Below, one piece after another: positions 34,458 through 43,545 of a stretch of DNA of 64,000 nucleotides (position 1 is its first letter; each line of letters begins with the position of its first letter). A model generated the notes under the pieces. The model did not search any database. It was not told the DNA's origin and saw nothing but the letters and a program-made list of their open reading frames with translations. The translations under genes and the position numbers were made by a program. Source of the stretch: ZC4RG20 sp036381515 (lineage in GTDB: Bacteria; Pseudomonadota; Gammaproteobacteria; Steroidobacterales; Rariloculaceae); contig DASVCR010000072.1 in NCBI GenBank assembly GCA_036381515.1, forward strand, positions 1-64,000. The letters run 5' to 3'.

Positions 34458-35414
34458 TTATTGTTCCCAGCCCGTCGGCGACATGAACGGCGCCGTGATT
34501 CCGATCGCTTCGATCTCGTGAATCTGGCCGCCCCATATCTTGAAGATATGGATCGCCGGCAGGTCGAACGGCTCGTAGTCCATCGTCCGCGTCGTCTGCC
34601 CCGGCACACCGAAGATCCGGAACTCGTTCTTCTCGAACGCATGTCGGAAGTGCGACAAGCCGAAGGCGAGCCCGTTCACCTCGTCCGCGATGAAGACGCG
34701 GCGATTGTCGATCCGCGTGATGTACTCGAACGCGTTCGTGTCGAGCTGCGCCTCGCAGCCGAGCGCGCCGATCAGGCCGAAGCCCTGCGACGGGTCGCGC
34801 GCGACCGCGTTGCGCGCGGTCTGGATCCCGTTCTCGAAGCGGACGCAGTCGTCGGCGAAAGGCGCGAGCCGGCCGTTGTTCTGGTCGAGCGCATCATAAT
34901 AGGAGAGGCCGATGTAGAGCAGCCGCGAGCGCGAGTCCCTGAACCGTTCCTCCACCGGTGAAACCAGCGGCAGGCGAGGGGACTCGAGATTCGCGAGCGC
35001 GTTCGAAGACAGGTTGCGCACGATCAGATGCTCGGCCTCCGTGATCTGCCCGCCGTCGAGCTTGAGACGCAGCCCGACCTCGATCGGAGCCTCCTGGCCG
35101 TCCCGGCGCTCCTTCATCACGGCGAGATATCCGACCTGCTGAGACACCGGGTCGGGCACGTGGATCACGAACGACTCGGGCGGCGCCGCGGCCGTCTGCC
35201 ACAGCCCCTCGCCGGGCCGGATGCGCGTGATGTTCTCCACGATGACGACGTTCGACGCGAGAGGCACTCTCGACGGGTCGTGCGCGACCATCGCGGCGAC
35301 GTAGTCGTCCGCGAGATCGATCAGACATTGGCGGTCGCAGTCCTGGGCGGCCGCCTGCGACGAAAGCGCGAGCGCGGCGCACAGGATCGCGGCGGTCTCG
35401 ATCGTTCTTCTCAT
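34458..35414 (-). CDS. Exported SnoaL/NTF2-like protein of unknown function
   Basis: 318 residues from the ATG at 35414 (TTGGAGG upstream). Signal peptide ends near SQAAAQDC. CDRQCLIDLADDYVAAMVAH followed by RVPLASNVVIVENITRIRPG looks like an NTF2-like cone fold, and the second half (FEYITRIDNRRVFIADEVNGLAFGL ... PAIHIFKIWGGQIHEIEAIG) repeats that pattern, so it may hold two such domains. No substrate evident. Confidence 0.75.
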   Translation of the reverse strand: MRRTIETAAILCAALALSSQAAAQDCDRQCLIDLADDYVAAMVAHDPSRVPLASNVVIVENITRIRPGEGLWQTAAAPPESFVIHVPDPVSQQVGYLAVMKERRDGQEAPIEVGLRLKLDGGQITEAEHLIVRNLSSNALANLESPRLPLVSPVEERFRDSRSRLLYIGLSYYDALDQNNGRLAPFADDCVRFENGIQTARNAVARDPSQGFGLIGALGCEAQLDTNAFEYITRIDNRRVFIADEVNGLAFGLSHFRHAFEKNEFRIFGVPGQTTRTMDYEPFDLPAIHIFKIWGGQIHEIEAIGITAPFMSPTGWEQ

Positions 35415-35711
35415 GGATGCCTCCAATGCAGCGTGCCCGGCACCGCAATCGAACGGCAGCTCCCTCTGCACGTGCAGGCCGTCGAACCGGCGCCCCCCAT
35501 GCGGTGCGTCAGGACCGGCATCATGGCGGAAATGGCCCACCGCGTCGAGCGTGCGGCCGTGTCGGAAAGCAGACGGCGCCCGCGTGGAATGCCGACGGAC
35601 GATGCGCTGCGCCGACACCGGCCGGCGCCGCTCGGCGCCCCGACGGCCCTGCGAAACGGCACGGCGCTTGCAATGTTCCCGAGGTCGGAGGAGCTCAGGA
35701 GAACAATAACG

Positions 35712-35921
35712 ATGCACCTCATTCCTCGACTGTTCATCGGCGGGCATCGAGAGCTTCGGCGGCCCGAGAACCCTATCGATCAGGCGTTGATGGAGCGACT
35801 GGAGGAGGCCCGACAACGGCTGCGTCTCGAGGGACGCGACGTGAAGCCGCTGCTCGGCCTGCGGACCGGCCCCGGCGAGCCGGTGCGGCGCGAGGGTCCG
35901 CGGCGGCCGTGGCGACTCTGA
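35712..35921 (+). CDS. Possible small cytoplasmic protein, uncertain
   Basis: 69 codons starting MHLIPRLFIGGHRELRRPEN, with CAGGAG 11 bases before the ATG. Rich in Arg, Glu and Pro; a charged helix (IDQALMERLEEARQRLRLEG) is followed by a disordered tail. No recognised family. It may be chance coding, since the tail mirrors other Arg-rich shadows in this genome. Confidence 0.3.
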   Translation: MHLIPRLFIGGHRELRRPENPIDQALMERLEEARQRLRLEGRDVKPLLGLRTGPGEPVRREGPRRPWRL

Positions 35922-36122
35922 TCCTCGAGGCTTGGCGCCCGATCCGGCCGGGTCCGCTCGCCGGAATGCAGTTTCCGGAAATTGGAATGCCTTAGATCCG
36001 GCCGGGCTTCGCGACGAGCCGCCTGAACGGGCCCTCGTCGCGAATCGGGTCGAGCCTGACGGCCGCGCGGTGAGCCCGCGCCGAGTCTTGCCGGACCGGC
36101 GCGGGCTCGCCATAGTCCGACC

Positions 36123-36917
36123 ATGGACGCCGCGCGGTTCTTCTCGTCCGGATGGATCCGGTTCCCGTACGACGCCGCGGTCGCGGAGTGGGCCGCCCGC
36201 GCGCTGCCCGTCGCCGATGCGTGCGTGGCCGATCCCGAGCAGCGCGCAAGGTGGCTGCGCTGCGGCGGCACGTGGTTCGTCGGCGTGAACGTCTTTCCGA
36301 ACGACGCGTCCGGAGCGGTCGCCGAGGCCGGCGTGCCGCCGCTGTCCGGCGCGCCGATCGACTTCATCGACAACGTCCTCGGGCTCGACGTCGCGCTCGA
36401 CAGGGCGCAGGTGTCGGTCTGCTGGCCGGGCTATCCGCAGCCGTCGCCGGGCGAATCCGAGTCCGCGTTTCGCTTCCGCCGCGATCGCGATGCGGCGCAC
36501 GTCGACGGCATCCGGCGGCACGACGGCCGGCGGCGCCGGCTCGGCGAGCCGCACGGCTACATCTTGGGCGTGCCGCTGACGGAGACGGCGGCCGACGCCG
36601 CGCCGCTCGTCGTGTGGGAAGGCTCGCACGAGATCATGCGCCGCGCGCTCCGCGCGCGGTTGAACGGCGTGCCGGACGAGCGCTGGGCCGACGAGGACAT
36701 CACGGAGGCGTACGTCGCCGCGCGGCGCGAATGCTTCGCCGTGTGCCGACGAGTCGCCGTGCCCGCCCGGCCGGGCGAGGCGTATCTGATCCATCGTCTC
36801 GCGCTCCACGGCGTCGCGCCGTGGACGGCCGGCGAGACCGGCAGGCGCGTCGTCGCGTATTTCCGCCCGGACCCGTTCCCTCGGAGCTCGCGCCGCTGGT
36901 GGCTCGAGCGGCCGTAG
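36123..36917 (+). CDS. Phytanoyl-CoA dioxygenase (PhyH)-family Fe(II)/2-oxoglutarate enzyme
   Basis: 264 residues. Metal-binding H126-x-D128 in AAHVDGI and a distal His in EAYLIHRLALHGVAPW (H224 or H229), followed by an Arg-containing strand (ETGRRVVAYF) that would hold 2-oxoglutarate. LVVWEGSHEIMRRAL is the usual 'GSH' segment of PhyH enzymes. It should hydroxylate an unactivated carbon in a small molecule; substrate unknown. Confidence 0.78.
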   Translation: MDAARFFSSGWIRFPYDAAVAEWAARALPVADACVADPEQRARWLRCGGTWFVGVNVFPNDASGAVAEAGVPPLSGAPIDFIDNVLGLDVALDRAQVSVCWPGYPQPSPGESESAFRFRRDRDAAHVDGIRRHDGRRRRLGEPHGYILGVPLTETAADAAPLVVWEGSHEIMRRALRARLNGVPDERWADEDITEAYVAARRECFAVCRRVAVPARPGEAYLIHRLALHGVAPWTAGETGRRVVAYFRPDPFPRSSRRWWLERP

Positions 36918-37053
36918 CTTTTCCGTCGTTCCGCCGGGTCGCGCCATGCATCGGCCACGCCGATAGGTGGCGCCGACATTTGTCGGTTGTCTTACCGCGC
37001 GGCAAGATCAAACTCGAAGGTCGGCCGATGTCGTCGCGCGCGGGAGAGAGGTC

Positions 37054-38589
37054 ATGGCGAACAATCGCGATAACGGACCGGATCTGACGGCGGGCATTCC
37101 AATCGGGTCGCTTCCCGACGGCGGCAAGCTGGTCGGCCACGTCGGCGACGCCGCCGTGCTGCTCGTGCGGCGCGGCGACGACGTGCTCGCGGTCGACGCG
37201 CGCTGCACGCATTACCACGGCCCGCTCGGCAAGGGCCTCGTCGTCGGCGACACCGTGCGATGCCCGTGGCACCACGCGTGCTTCGATCTGCGCACCGGCG
37301 AAGCGCGTGCGCCCGCGTTCAGCCCGCTCGCGTGCTGGGCCGTCGAGCGGCGCGACGACACGATCTACGTCCGGGAGAAGCGCGCGAGGGCGAAATCGCC
37401 GCCGCGCGAGAAGGCGCCCGGCGAGCCGGAGAAGATCGTCATCGTCGGCGGAGGCGCGGCCGGATTCGCGGCCGCGGAGCGGCTGCGGCGCGAGGGCTAC
37501 GGGGGCCGGCTCGTGATGCTGAGCGACGACGACGCGGCCCCGGTCGACCGACCGAACCTGTCGAAGGACTATCTCGCCGGGAACGCGCCGGAGGAGTGGC
37601 TGCCGCTCAAGAGCGCGCGCTATTACGAGAAGAACGCGATCGAGCTTCATCTCGGCAGCGAGGTCGTCGAGATCGACCCGCGGGCTCGCGAGGTCGTGCT
37701 GCGCGACGGCAGCCGCTGGCCCTACGACCGGCTTCTGCTCGCGACCGGAGCCGAGCCCGTGCGCCTCGCGATTCCGGGCGCGGGAGAACCGCACGTTTTC
37801 ACGCTGCGCTCGCTGCGTGACTGCCGTGCGATCATCGCGCGCGCCGCCGACGCCCGCCGCGCCGTCGTGATGGGCGCGAGCTTCATCGGGCTCGAGGTCG
37901 CGGCGTCGCTGCGTGCGCGCGGGCTCGACGTGCACGTCGTCGCGCCGGAGAAGCGGCCGATGGAGCGCGTGCTCGGCCCTGCGCTCGGCGACCTCGTGCG
38001 CTCGCTGCACGAAGCCCACGGCGTCGTGTTTCATCTCGAGGACAAGGCCGTCGCGATCGATGGGTCGCGCGTGCGGCTCGAAGGCGGCACGGTGCTCGAC
38101 GCCGATCTCGTCGTCGTCGGCATCGGCGTGCGGCCGCGAACGGCCCTTGCCGAGCGCGCCGGGGCGGCCGTCGACCGCGGCGTGCTCGTCGACGAGTATC
38201 TCGAGACGAGCATTCCCGATGTCTTCGCGGCAGGCGATATCGCCCGTTTCCCGTACCCGCCGAGCGGCGAGCGCATCCGCATCGAGCACTGGGTCGTCGC
38301 GGAGCGCCAGGGCCAGACCGCGGCGCTCAACATGCTCGGCCGGCGCGAGAAGTTCACGGCGGTGCCCTTCTTCTGGAGCCGTCACTACGACGTGCGGATC
38401 AGTTACGTCGGCTACGCCGCGGCCTGGGACGACGTCGAGATCGAAGGCGACGTCGCCGCGAAGGACTGCGTCGTGCGCTACAAGCAGGGCGGGACGACGC
38501 ACGCGGTCGCGACGATCGGCAGGGACGTCGAGAGCCTCGAGGCCGAGGCGGCGATGGAGGCGGCGGCAGCGCGGGCGAGCGCGTCGTAG
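37054..38589 (+). CDS. Rieske-AIF-type FAD/NAD(P)H oxidoreductase
   Basis: 511 residues from the ATG at 37054 (GGGAGAGAGG upstream). Residues 1-112 are a Rieske [2Fe-2S] domain with C51-x-H53 (CTHYHGPL) and C70-x-x-H73 (CPWHHACFD). Residues 125-420 are a pyridine-nucleotide-disulfide reductase core: FAD site KIVIVGGGAAGFAAAERL, NAD site AVVMGASFIGLEVAASL and VFAAGDIARFP. The C-terminal reductase cap follows. This is the domain order of AIFM3-like proteins and ferredoxin reductases. It may supply electrons to an oxygenase such as its PhyH neighbour or another redox partner; inference only. Confidence 0.9.
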   Translation: MANNRDNGPDLTAGIPIGSLPDGGKLVGHVGDAAVLLVRRGDDVLAVDARCTHYHGPLGKGLVVGDTVRCPWHHACFDLRTGEARAPAFSPLACWAVERRDDTIYVREKRARAKSPPREKAPGEPEKIVIVGGGAAGFAAAERLRREGYGGRLVMLSDDDAAPVDRPNLSKDYLAGNAPEEWLPLKSARYYEKNAIELHLGSEVVEIDPRAREVVLRDGSRWPYDRLLLATGAEPVRLAIPGAGEPHVFTLRSLRDCRAIIARAADARRAVVMGASFIGLEVAASLRARGLDVHVVAPEKRPMERVLGPALGDLVRSLHEAHGVVFHLEDKAVAIDGSRVRLEGGTVLDADLVVVGIGVRPRTALAERAGAAVDRGVLVDEYLETSIPDVFAAGDIARFPYPPSGERIRIEHWVVAERQGQTAALNMLGRREKFTAVPFFWSRHYDVRISYVGYAAAWDDVEIEGDVAAKDCVVRYKQGGTTHAVATIGRDVESLEAEAAMEAAAARASAS

Positions 38590-38640
38590 AGCGATCCGGC
38601 TTAGACTAAGGCCCGCTCGACTCCATTTTCGGGGGCTACC

Positions 38641-39726
38641 ATGACAACGAGAATCGCGCTCGCCGTGCTGCTCGGCTCGGCGGCCACGGCCGCGTCCGCG
38701 CAGAGTCCGTCCTCCGCGTTCGATCGCGGGAACAGCCTGCAGGCCTGGCAGGATCCGGGGCTTCCCGCCGTGCTCGACGAATGCAGCACGCGACCGCGGC
38801 CCTTCGCGATCGGCGGGGGCGGCGGCAGCGCGCCCGCGAACGCGGCGCCGCCACCGCCTCCGGCGCTGCCGACGTCGACCGAGATCCCGGGCGTCATCGC
38901 CGGCGGCGAGACGTGGCGGGTCGTCTGGTCATGGGAAGGCAACAACGCGGACGGCCTCATCGCAGGCCTGGGCGGCACGGTGCTGTTCGCGAACAACGAC
39001 GCGAGCAACGTGATGCGTCTCGATCCCGAGACGGGCCTCGCCGAGATCATCCACGAGGACACGCGCACGGGCGGCGCGCTGTCGCGCAGCAAGACCGGCG
39101 CGCTGTTCGTCGCCGCGCGCGGACTGCGCTCCGGGATCATCCAGCTCGAGCCCGAGCGCAAGGAGTTCGCGACCGCGTTCCGCGGCGAGCCGCTCGAGTG
39201 CGTCGGCGGCGTGCTGAACGACCTCGCGGCCGACGCCCGCGGCGGCGTCTACCTCACGATCACCGGAGCGGGGCTGTTCTACGCGGACCCCCAGGGTGAG
39301 GTCACGCAGTACGGCGAGGGGATCACGGGAGCGAACGGCGTCGTGTTGAGCCCCGACGAGACGACGCTCTACGTGACGAACGGCGACGTCGTGCTCGCGT
39401 TCGACGTCGAGGCCGACGGCGCGCTCGTGAACGCGCGCGAGTTCGGGCGGCTCCGCGGCGGACGCAACGGCGACGGCTCGGCCGTGGACAGCGAAGGCCG
39501 CCTGTACGTCGCGACCGGATCGTCCGCGGACGTCTTTGCGCCGGACGGCGAGTTCCTCGGCTCGATTCCGGGGCCGCAGGGCCTGCACGGCGTCGCGTTC
39601 GGCGGGCCGGACAAGAAGACGCTGTTCGGCATCGTGTTCTACGGCGGCTGGGGCACGCCGAGCGCGCGCAACCAGGTCGTCGCAATCCCGACGATCGCGC
39701 AAGGCTACACGGGACGCGCGAAGTAG
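38641..39726 (+). CDS. Exported SMP-30/gluconolactonase-like beta-propeller protein
   Basis: 361 residues with a signal peptide (cleavage near AASAQSP) and a low-complexity linker (GGGGGSAP, PPPPPALPTS). From about 90 onward the repeated strands GVLNDLAADARGGVYLTITG, GVVLSPDETTLYVTNG and SAVDSEGRLYVATG are those of SMP-30/gluconolactonase propellers, with N/D residues at the metal-binding positions. Probably a periplasmic lactonase or sugar-binding propeller. Confidence 0.82.
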   Translation: MTTRIALAVLLGSAATAASAQSPSSAFDRGNSLQAWQDPGLPAVLDECSTRPRPFAIGGGGGSAPANAAPPPPPALPTSTEIPGVIAGGETWRVVWSWEGNNADGLIAGLGGTVLFANNDASNVMRLDPETGLAEIIHEDTRTGGALSRSKTGALFVAARGLRSGIIQLEPERKEFATAFRGEPLECVGGVLNDLAADARGGVYLTITGAGLFYADPQGEVTQYGEGITGANGVVLSPDETTLYVTNGDVVLAFDVEADGALVNAREFGRLRGGRNGDGSAVDSEGRLYVATGSSADVFAPDGEFLGSIPGPQGLHGVAFGGPDKKTLFGIVFYGGWGTPSARNQVVAIPTIAQGYTGRAK

Positions 39727-39769
39727 GGCCGGCGACCGCGGCGCGGTCGACGCGCTGCGCGGCGTCGAG

Positions 39770-40250
39770 CTACACGGCGGCGTGCTGCGAGGCCGCGGCG
39801 CGCGCCCGCGCCGCCGGCCGCTCGCTTTCGGGAGCAAGATCGTCCGCGATGAAGCCGCCGGACTGATACCGCCAGAGCTTCTCGTAGTGGCCGCCGAGCG
39901 CGAGCAGCTCGGCGTGCGTGCCCTGCTCGACGATGCGGCCGGCCTCGAGAACGACGAGCCGGTCCATTTCAAGAGGAATTGGAAGCGCGTCAGCGTGCCC
40001 ATGTGCGCGCGCATCGCGCCGTGGTGCCGGTCCATGACCTCGCGCACGTAGGCGTCCTCGTCCTCGGCGCGGGCGAAGAGCTTCACGGTCAGGATGTTCG
40101 TGTAGCTGTCGACGACGCGTCCCATGACGAGCGAGCGCGCGTCCGAGCTCCGGCGGGAAAGGTCCCGGAGCCGCGGCACGAAGTGCCGGAGGCACAGGAC
40201 GTAGCCGACGAGCCAGACGCGCGCGAAGCGTCGCTCGGGCGCCGGCACGC
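39770..40250 (-). pseudogene. Remnant of an ABC exporter (MsbA-type), ATPase domain deleted and frameshifted
   Basis: Reading on the minus strand, codons from about 40250 to 39970 encode part of the membrane domain (HFVPRLRDLSRRSSDARSL, then MGRVVDSYTNILTVKLFARA). At about 39968 the reading frame shifts and the sequence continues as the extreme end of the nucleotide-binding domain (MDRLVVLEAGRIVEQGTHAE, LWRYQSGGFI) to the stop at 39770. The beginning of the gene, Walker A, Q-loop, signature and Walker B are all missing. This is a decayed gene with an internal deletion. Confidence 0.85.
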
Positions 40251-40410
40251 GCCGGCGGCGCGAACGATAGCAGATCCGTCGGCGCGCTGCGCAGCGCGGA
40301 CTTCACGCTCCGTCGTCGCACGGCAACGGGCCGGCCGCACGCGCAAGACTTACCATTCCGCGGCCCGTTCGGTATAAGCACCGGGGAGCCCAAGGAAGAG
40401 GGGAGTCGCT

Positions 40411-41568
40411 GTGTCTGCACGTGCATCGGGTCTCGATCCGAACCGTCTCGCCCACTTGAAGGCCGTGATCGAATCGGACATCGCCGCGGGCCGCTATTTC
40501 GGCGCGGTGATCGCCGTCGCGCGCCACGGCGAGCTCGGCCTGCTCGACGCGCTCGGCCACGCCGACGGGGCCGGGAAGGTCCCGCTCGCGAAAGACTCGG
40601 TCTTCTCGCTGTTCTCGCTGACGAAGGCCTTCACGAACGTGCTCGTGTTCCGCGCGATCGAGCTCGGGCAGTTCGCGCTGACGACGCGCGTCAGCGAGAT
40701 CATCCCGGAGTTCAAGGGCGGCCCGCGCGAGCGCGTGACGTTCTTCCACCTGCTCACGCACACCTCCGGGCTCCCGCCGGTCTGGATACCGAAGCCCGGC
40801 ATGTACATCGACCGTCTCGACGAGATCATCGACGCGATCTGCGCGAACATCCACTCGATCGCGCCGCCCGGCGAGCGCGTGCACTATTCGCCGCTCGTGC
40901 ATCACGCGCTGATGGGAGAAGCCGTGCGCCGCTGCGATCCGCAGGGCCGAAGCTACCGGCAGCTCCTGCAGGACGAGGTGCTGACGCCGCTCGGCATGAA
41001 GGACACCGCGATCGGCGTGCGCAAGGACCTCGCGGAGCGGCACGTCTTCCCGGACTTCCGCGGCAAGCCGCCGCAGGAGCACCTGAGCCGAAACTGCCCG
41101 GGCCCGCAGGGCGCGTTCGCCGACGAGCACGCGGAGATGCCGTGGGTCGGCGGCGTCTCGACGGTGCCCGATCTCTTTCGCTTCGCGGAGATGCTCCGGC
41201 AGGGCGGCACGCTCGACGGGCGTCGCATCGTGTCCCCGGCGATGCTGAAGCTCGCAACGCGCAACTGGACCGGCGACAAGCCGAACGAGCTCTACAAGGG
41301 CATCGCGATCAATCACGGCTGGGAGCCTTACCCGGCTTATCTCGGGCTCGGCTTCGGCCTCGCCGGCGAGAACGTTTGCCCGAATCTGTTCGGCACGCTG
41401 ACGTCGCCGGGCACGTTCGGCAACTACGGCTCGGGCTCGACGCTGTTCTGGGTCGATCCCGAGCTCGACATGACGTTCGTCGCGCTGACCGCGGGCGTCA
41501 TGCAGCCCGCGCCGAACATCGAGCGTTTCCAGCGCCTGTCGGACATCGCCGCGTCTGCGGCACTGTGA
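40411..41568 (+). CDS. Serine beta-lactamase-like esterase/peptidase
   Basis: 385 residues from a GTG at 40411, with GAAGAGGGGAG upstream. Nucleophile motif S69-x-x-K72 (FSLTKAF) and Tyr motif Y159 (VHYSPLVHH) of the class C beta-lactamase / EstB family; HLLTHTSGLPP is the standard following block. No signal peptide, so cytoplasmic; more likely an esterase or amide hydrolase than a drug-inactivating enzyme. Confidence 0.85.
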   Translation: MSARASGLDPNRLAHLKAVIESDIAAGRYFGAVIAVARHGELGLLDALGHADGAGKVPLAKDSVFSLFSLTKAFTNVLVFRAIELGQFALTTRVSEIIPEFKGGPRERVTFFHLLTHTSGLPPVWIPKPGMYIDRLDEIIDAICANIHSIAPPGERVHYSPLVHHALMGEAVRRCDPQGRSYRQLLQDEVLTPLGMKDTAIGVRKDLAERHVFPDFRGKPPQEHLSRNCPGPQGAFADEHAEMPWVGGVSTVPDLFRFAEMLRQGGTLDGRRIVSPAMLKLATRNWTGDKPNELYKGIAINHGWEPYPAYLGLGFGLAGENVCPNLFGTLTSPGTFGNYGSGSTLFWVDPELDMTFVALTAGVMQPAPNIERFQRLSDIAASAAL

Positions 41569-41655
41569 GCGGCGTGGGCGTCTGATCGACCGTCGTCGTT
41601 TCGTTATACTGCGGCGGCCGAAGCGGCGCAGGCAGCGCGCGGGGCGACGAAAGCG

Positions 41656-43371
41656 GTGGGCGGACGGCTTGGGGGCGACTTGAACACGACCACGCAATTC
41701 GACGAGCACTTCGACTACGTCGTGATCGGCGCGGGCACGGCGGGCTGCGTGCTCGCGGCGCGCCTGTCCGAGGATCCGCGGCATCGCGTCTGTCTGATCG
41801 AGGCCGGCGGGTCCGAGCAGCATCCGTTCATTCGGATCCCCGCGGCCGTCGGCGCGGCGATCATGAGCCCGAAGTTCGGCTGGGGGCTCACGACGGTGCC
41901 GCAGCCGCACGTGAACGATCGACGGATTTCGCTGCCCCGGGGCAAGGTGATCGGCGGCTCGGGCTCGATCAACGGCATGGCGTACTACCGCGGGCCGGCG
42001 CGGGATTTCGACGACTGGGCCGCGATGGGCAATCCCGGCTGGTCGTACGCGGAGCTTCTGCCGTACTTCCTGCGCTCGGAGCACAACCCCGAGTACGCCG
42101 GCTCGCCGTATCACGCGACCGGCGGCCCGATGGGCGTGAGCTTTCCGACGAGCCGCAACCGGCTCTGCGAGGCGTTCAACGCCGGCATCGCCGCGCTCGG
42201 CTACGAGGAGTGCAGGGATTTCAATGCGCCCGAGCCGCACGGCTACGGCTATCGGCAAGGCACGATCTGGAAAGGCCGCCGAGTGTCGACCGCGAGCGCG
42301 TATCTCAGGCCCGCGATGCGGAGGCCGAACCTCGTCGTGCTGGCGCAGACGTTCGCGCGGCGCATCCTGCTCGACGGCAAGCGCGCGGCCGGCGTCGAGA
42401 TCCAGACGGGCGATCAGGTGCAGAGGGTCGGTGTCCGCAAGGAGGTCGTCCTCTGCGGAGGCGCCTATCACTCGCCGCACGTGCTGATGCATTCCGGCAT
42501 CGGCGACGAGCGGGACCTGAAGTCGTGGGGCATCGAGCCGCGGCATCACCTTCCTGCCGTCGGCCGCAACCTGCACGACCATCCTTCGGCGTTCGTCGTG
42601 ATGGACATGGACGACGCGACGTCGTACGGCGTCTCGTGGAAGGCGTTGCCGCGCGACATCGCGAACATCGCGCAGTACCTGCTGACGCGCACGGGACCGC
42701 TCGCGAGCAACCTGTTCGAGACGAACGCGTACATCAAGACGCAGCCCGGCCTCGATCGGCCGGACATGCAGGTCGTCTTCCAGCCGGCGAGGCGCAACAT
42801 CAAACCGTTCCCCATCCCGATCGGGCACGGCTTCGTCGTCGCGGTCGTGTGTCTCTACCCGAAGAGCCGCGGGCGCGTGCGGCTCGCCGGGCCCGATCCG
42901 CTCGCGGCGCCGCTGATCGATCCCGCGCTCTTGAGCGACGACGCCGACCTCGACGCGCTGATCCGCGGGCTCAGGCTCGCGAGGCGGATCATCGCGCATG
43001 ACGCGTTCGCGAAGTACAACGCGCGCGAGCGCGCGCCCGGCGCGGCGGTCACGGACGACGACGGGCTCGCCGCATATATAAGAGAGACGCTCGTCACGGT
43101 GCATCATCCCGGCTCGACGTGCCGGATGGGACCGCGCGGCGACGATACGGTCGTCGATCACGAGCTCAAGGTGCACGGTCTCGACGGATTGCGCGTCGCC
43201 GACGCGTCGATCTATCCGCGCGTCGTCGGCGGCAACACGAACGCGAGCGTCGTCGCGATCGCCGAGAAGGCCGCCGACATGATCCTCGGCAAGCCCGCGC
43301 CCGCGCCGCTCGCGTGGCGGACGGCCGACGCGGCGGAAGCGGCCGAAGCGCTCGCGCCGGCCGAGGCCTGA
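41656..43371 (+). CDS. GMC-family FAD oxidoreductase (choline dehydrogenase-like)
   Basis: 571 residues. FAD-binding YVVIGAGTAGCVLAARLSED and LIEAGGSE near the N-terminus; GMC signature 1 in LPRGKVIGGSGSINGMAYYR; catalytic His region VHHPGSTCRMGP and the closing VADASIYPRVVGGNTNASVV. It oxidises an alcohol with FAD and a membrane or quinone acceptor. The start is a GTG at 41656; a TTG at 41680 just after GGGGGCGAC is an alternative. Substrate cannot be told from sequence. Confidence 0.9.
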   Translation: MGGRLGGDLNTTTQFDEHFDYVVIGAGTAGCVLAARLSEDPRHRVCLIEAGGSEQHPFIRIPAAVGAAIMSPKFGWGLTTVPQPHVNDRRISLPRGKVIGGSGSINGMAYYRGPARDFDDWAAMGNPGWSYAELLPYFLRSEHNPEYAGSPYHATGGPMGVSFPTSRNRLCEAFNAGIAALGYEECRDFNAPEPHGYGYRQGTIWKGRRVSTASAYLRPAMRRPNLVVLAQTFARRILLDGKRAAGVEIQTGDQVQRVGVRKEVVLCGGAYHSPHVLMHSGIGDERDLKSWGIEPRHHLPAVGRNLHDHPSAFVVMDMDDATSYGVSWKALPRDIANIAQYLLTRTGPLASNLFETNAYIKTQPGLDRPDMQVVFQPARRNIKPFPIPIGHGFVVAVVCLYPKSRGRVRLAGPDPLAAPLIDPALLSDDADLDALIRGLRLARRIIAHDAFAKYNARERAPGAAVTDDDGLAAYIRETLVTVHHPGSTCRMGPRGDDTVVDHELKVHGLDGLRVADASIYPRVVGGNTNASVVAIAEKAADMILGKPAPAPLAWRTADAAEAAEALAPAEA

Positions 43372-43458
43372 TCGGGCCGCGCTCCGTCGGCCGCGCCGAG
43401 CGCCGCCGTAGAGGTATCGAGCGGCCTCGTTCGCCCGATCGTTCGTGCAGCGGTCGAA

Positions 43459-43545
43459 ATACGAGACGACCGTCAGCCGTCGTCGAGCCAGCGCGCACCG
43501 CATACGAGACGACCGTCAGTCGTGGTCGAGCGCAGCGCGTACCGC
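43459..43545. repeat. 43/44-bp tandem duplication covering the 3' end of the UdgX gene
   Basis: Two adjacent copies (43459-43501 and 43502-43545) begin ATACGAGACGACCGTCAG and end ACCGC; they differ at four or five positions. The right copy contains the stop codon and last ten codons of the minus-strand UdgX gene; the left copy is a silent duplicate downstream of the stop. Confidence 0.85.

Noticed and set aside
40303..43503. Open frame of over 1000 codons on the minus strand
   Set aside because: Arg/Ala-rich shadow of the beta-lactamase-like and GMC genes; no motifs or ribosome site.
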